Positions 62,963-64,000 of a DNA stretch of 64,000 bases are shown one piece after another. The notes beneath the pieces are model-generated. The model was not told the DNA's origin. It saw only the letters and a list, made by a program, of their open reading frames with translations, and searched no databases. Source of the stretch: Marinobacter sp. (GTDB lineage: Bacteria; Pseudomonadota; Gammaproteobacteria; Pseudomonadales; Oleiphilaceae); NCBI GenBank assembly GCA_014359475.1, contig JACIZI010000015.1, forward strand, positions 1 to 64,000, read 5' to 3'. Every line of letters begins with the position of its first letter. Positions within the stretch are counted from its first letter, which is position 1. Both the position numbers and the translations under genes were made by a program.

Positions 62963-64000
62963 ATGAACATTCTGGTTATTGGCAGTGGCGGGCGCGAACA
63001 CGCCCTGGCGTGGAAAGCGGCCCAGTCCCCGCAGGCAGACAAGGTCTTTGTGGCGCCCGGTAATGCCGGTACCGCCCGGGAACCGGATCTGGAAAACGTC
63101 GACCTGGACGTGCTGGACCTGGACGGCCTGGCCAACTTTGCCGAGCAAAACAACGTCGGCCTGACCATCGTCGGCCCGGAAGCCCCGCTGGTGGCGGGCG
63201 TGGTCGACACGTTTGCAGAGCGCGGCCTGCGCATCTTCGGCCCCAGCGCCGGCGCGGCCCAGCTGGAAGGTTCCAAGGCCTTCACCAAGGATTTCCTGGC
63301 CCGCCACAAGATTCCTACCGCTGACTACGCCAACTTCACCGATGTCGACGACGCCCTCGCCTACGTGCGTGAAAAGGGCGCGCCGATTGTGGTCAAGGCC
63401 GACGGCCTGGCTGCCGGTAAAGGCGTAATCGTGGCCATGACCCTGGAAGAAGCCGAAGATGCCATCCGCGATATGCTGGCAGGCAACGCCTTTGGTGATG
63501 CCGGTAGCCGCGTGGTGGTCGAGGAATTCCTGGACGGTGAGGAAGCATCGTTTATTGTCATGGTTGACGGCAAGAACGTACTCGCCATGGCAACCTCCCA
63601 GGACCATAAGCGGGTGGGCGACGGAGACACCGGCCCCAACACCGGCGGCATGGGCGCCTACTCCCCCGCGCCAGTGGTCACCCGGGAGGTGCACCAGCGT
63701 ATTATGGACGAGGTGATTTATCCCACCGTCAACGGCATGGCGGCCGAAGGCCACCCCTACAAGGGCTTTCTGTATGCCGGCCTGATGATCGATGCCAATG
63801 GCGCACCGAAAGTCATCGAGTTCAACTGCCGCTTCGGCGACCCGGAAACCCAGCCAATCATGCTGCGCATGAAATCCGACCTGGTGGAACTGTGCCAGGC
63901 CGCCGTGGATGGCAAGCTGGACCAGTGCGACTCCGAATGGGATGACCGCGCCTCAGTAGGCATTGTGCTGGCAGCCGGCGGCTACCCCGGCAGCTACGAC
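62963..64000 (+). CDS. purD: Phosphoribosylamine-glycine ligase (partial, runs off window)
   Basis: The first 346 residues of the ATP-grasp enzyme that joins glycine to phosphoribosylamine in purine synthesis; the family is usually about 425-430 residues. Blocks: VIGSGGREHALAWK near 5-18, the family signature GPNTGGMGAYSP near 224-235, VVKADGLAAGKGV near 143-155 and EFNCRFGDPETQP near 287-299. The frame is open to base 64000 with no stop, so the 3' end lies outside. CAGGAG seven bases upstream supports ATG 62963. Confidence 0.95.
   Translation, partial: MNILVIGSGGREHALAWKAAQSPQADKVFVAPGNAGTAREPDLENVDLDVLDLDGLANFAEQNNVGLTIVGPEAPLVAGVVDTFAERGLRIFGPSAGAAQLEGSKAFTKDFLARHKIPTADYANFTDVDDALAYVREKGAPIVVKADGLAAGKGVIVAMTLEEAEDAIRDMLAGNAFGDAGSRVVVEEFLDGEEASFIVMVDGKNVLAMATSQDHKRVGDGDTGPNTGGMGAYSPAPVVTREVHQRIMDEVIYPTVNGMAAEGHPYKGFLYAGLMIDANGAPKVIEFNCRFGDPETQPIMLRMKSDLVELCQAAVDGKLDQCDSEWDDRASVGIVLAAGGYPGSYD

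Overview
The window is a stretch of gammaproteobacterial chromosome, most like Marinobacter or a close marine relative. This placement is inferred from gene content and order: ubiE-ubiJ-ubiB-hisIE-tatABC-rsmE, ubiI/ubiH/pepP/UPF0149 divergent from a zapB-like gene, zapA, 6S RNA and a 5-FTHF cyclo-ligase, accBC-prmA, dusB-fis-purHD, and a wax-ester synthase (WS/DGAT). Base composition looks fairly even and GC-rich. I see no rRNA, tRNA, CRISPR array, transposase or integrase.

1-4.03 kb is accessory in character. It starts in one copy of a palindromic extragenic repeat and ends at a second, internally deleted copy. Between them are two small genes of unknown function, a frameshifted scrap of what looks like a TOTE conflict-system primase, a run of ten G, a CheV-type chemotaxis coupling protein and an acetolactate-synthase-like ThDP enzyme. 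4.1-19.7 kb is mixed housekeeping: a PAS-GGDEF-EAL phosphodiesterase, a large protein I cannot assign, malate:quinone oxidoreductase, a Ca/Na antiporter, an acyltransferase, MsrB and MsrA, a metallophosphoesterase, a CDP-archaeol-synthase-like membrane protein, fumarase C, a WS/DGAT with a divergent alpha/beta hydrolase, and a polyhydroxyalkanoate-granule-type protein.

19.8-25.9 kb is a tightly packed run for ubiquinone assembly (UbiE, J, B), histidine synthesis (HisI, HisE), twin-arginine export (TatABC) and 16S rRNA methylation (RsmE). 25.9-38.2 kb is a complete iron-scavenging island of the aerobactin type. An MFS exporter points left, and iucA-iucB-iucC-iucD, a TonB-dependent receptor, a periplasmic binding protein and a fused FhuB-like permease point right. 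Fur-box-like sites lie in the divergent promoter and before the receptor gene. No ATPase for the importer is present.

38.2-50 kb holds a DUF808 membrane protein, the ubiI-ubiH-pepP-UPF0149 operon, the zapB-like/zapA/6S RNA/ygfA locus, a possible unannotated 55-residue membrane peptide, ilvA, rpiA, an acyl-CoA dehydrogenase with a palindrome over its likely promoter, a 0.5-kb gap carrying two related inverted repeats in opposite orientation, and inorganic pyrophosphatase. 50.1-55 kb carries a DUF2333 protein, a LapD-like c-di-GMP receptor and a dual-receiver diguanylate cyclase. 55.2-64 kb is core metabolism: aroQ, accB, accC, prmA, a zinc-ribbon DUF3426 protein, dusB, fis, purH and the first 346 codons of purD, which runs off the window.

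The features most worth following up are the repeat-bounded accessory segment with the TOTE remnant, the paired inverted-repeat elements at 49.0-49.3 kb, the ATPase-less aerobactin island, and the unassigned 674-residue protein.
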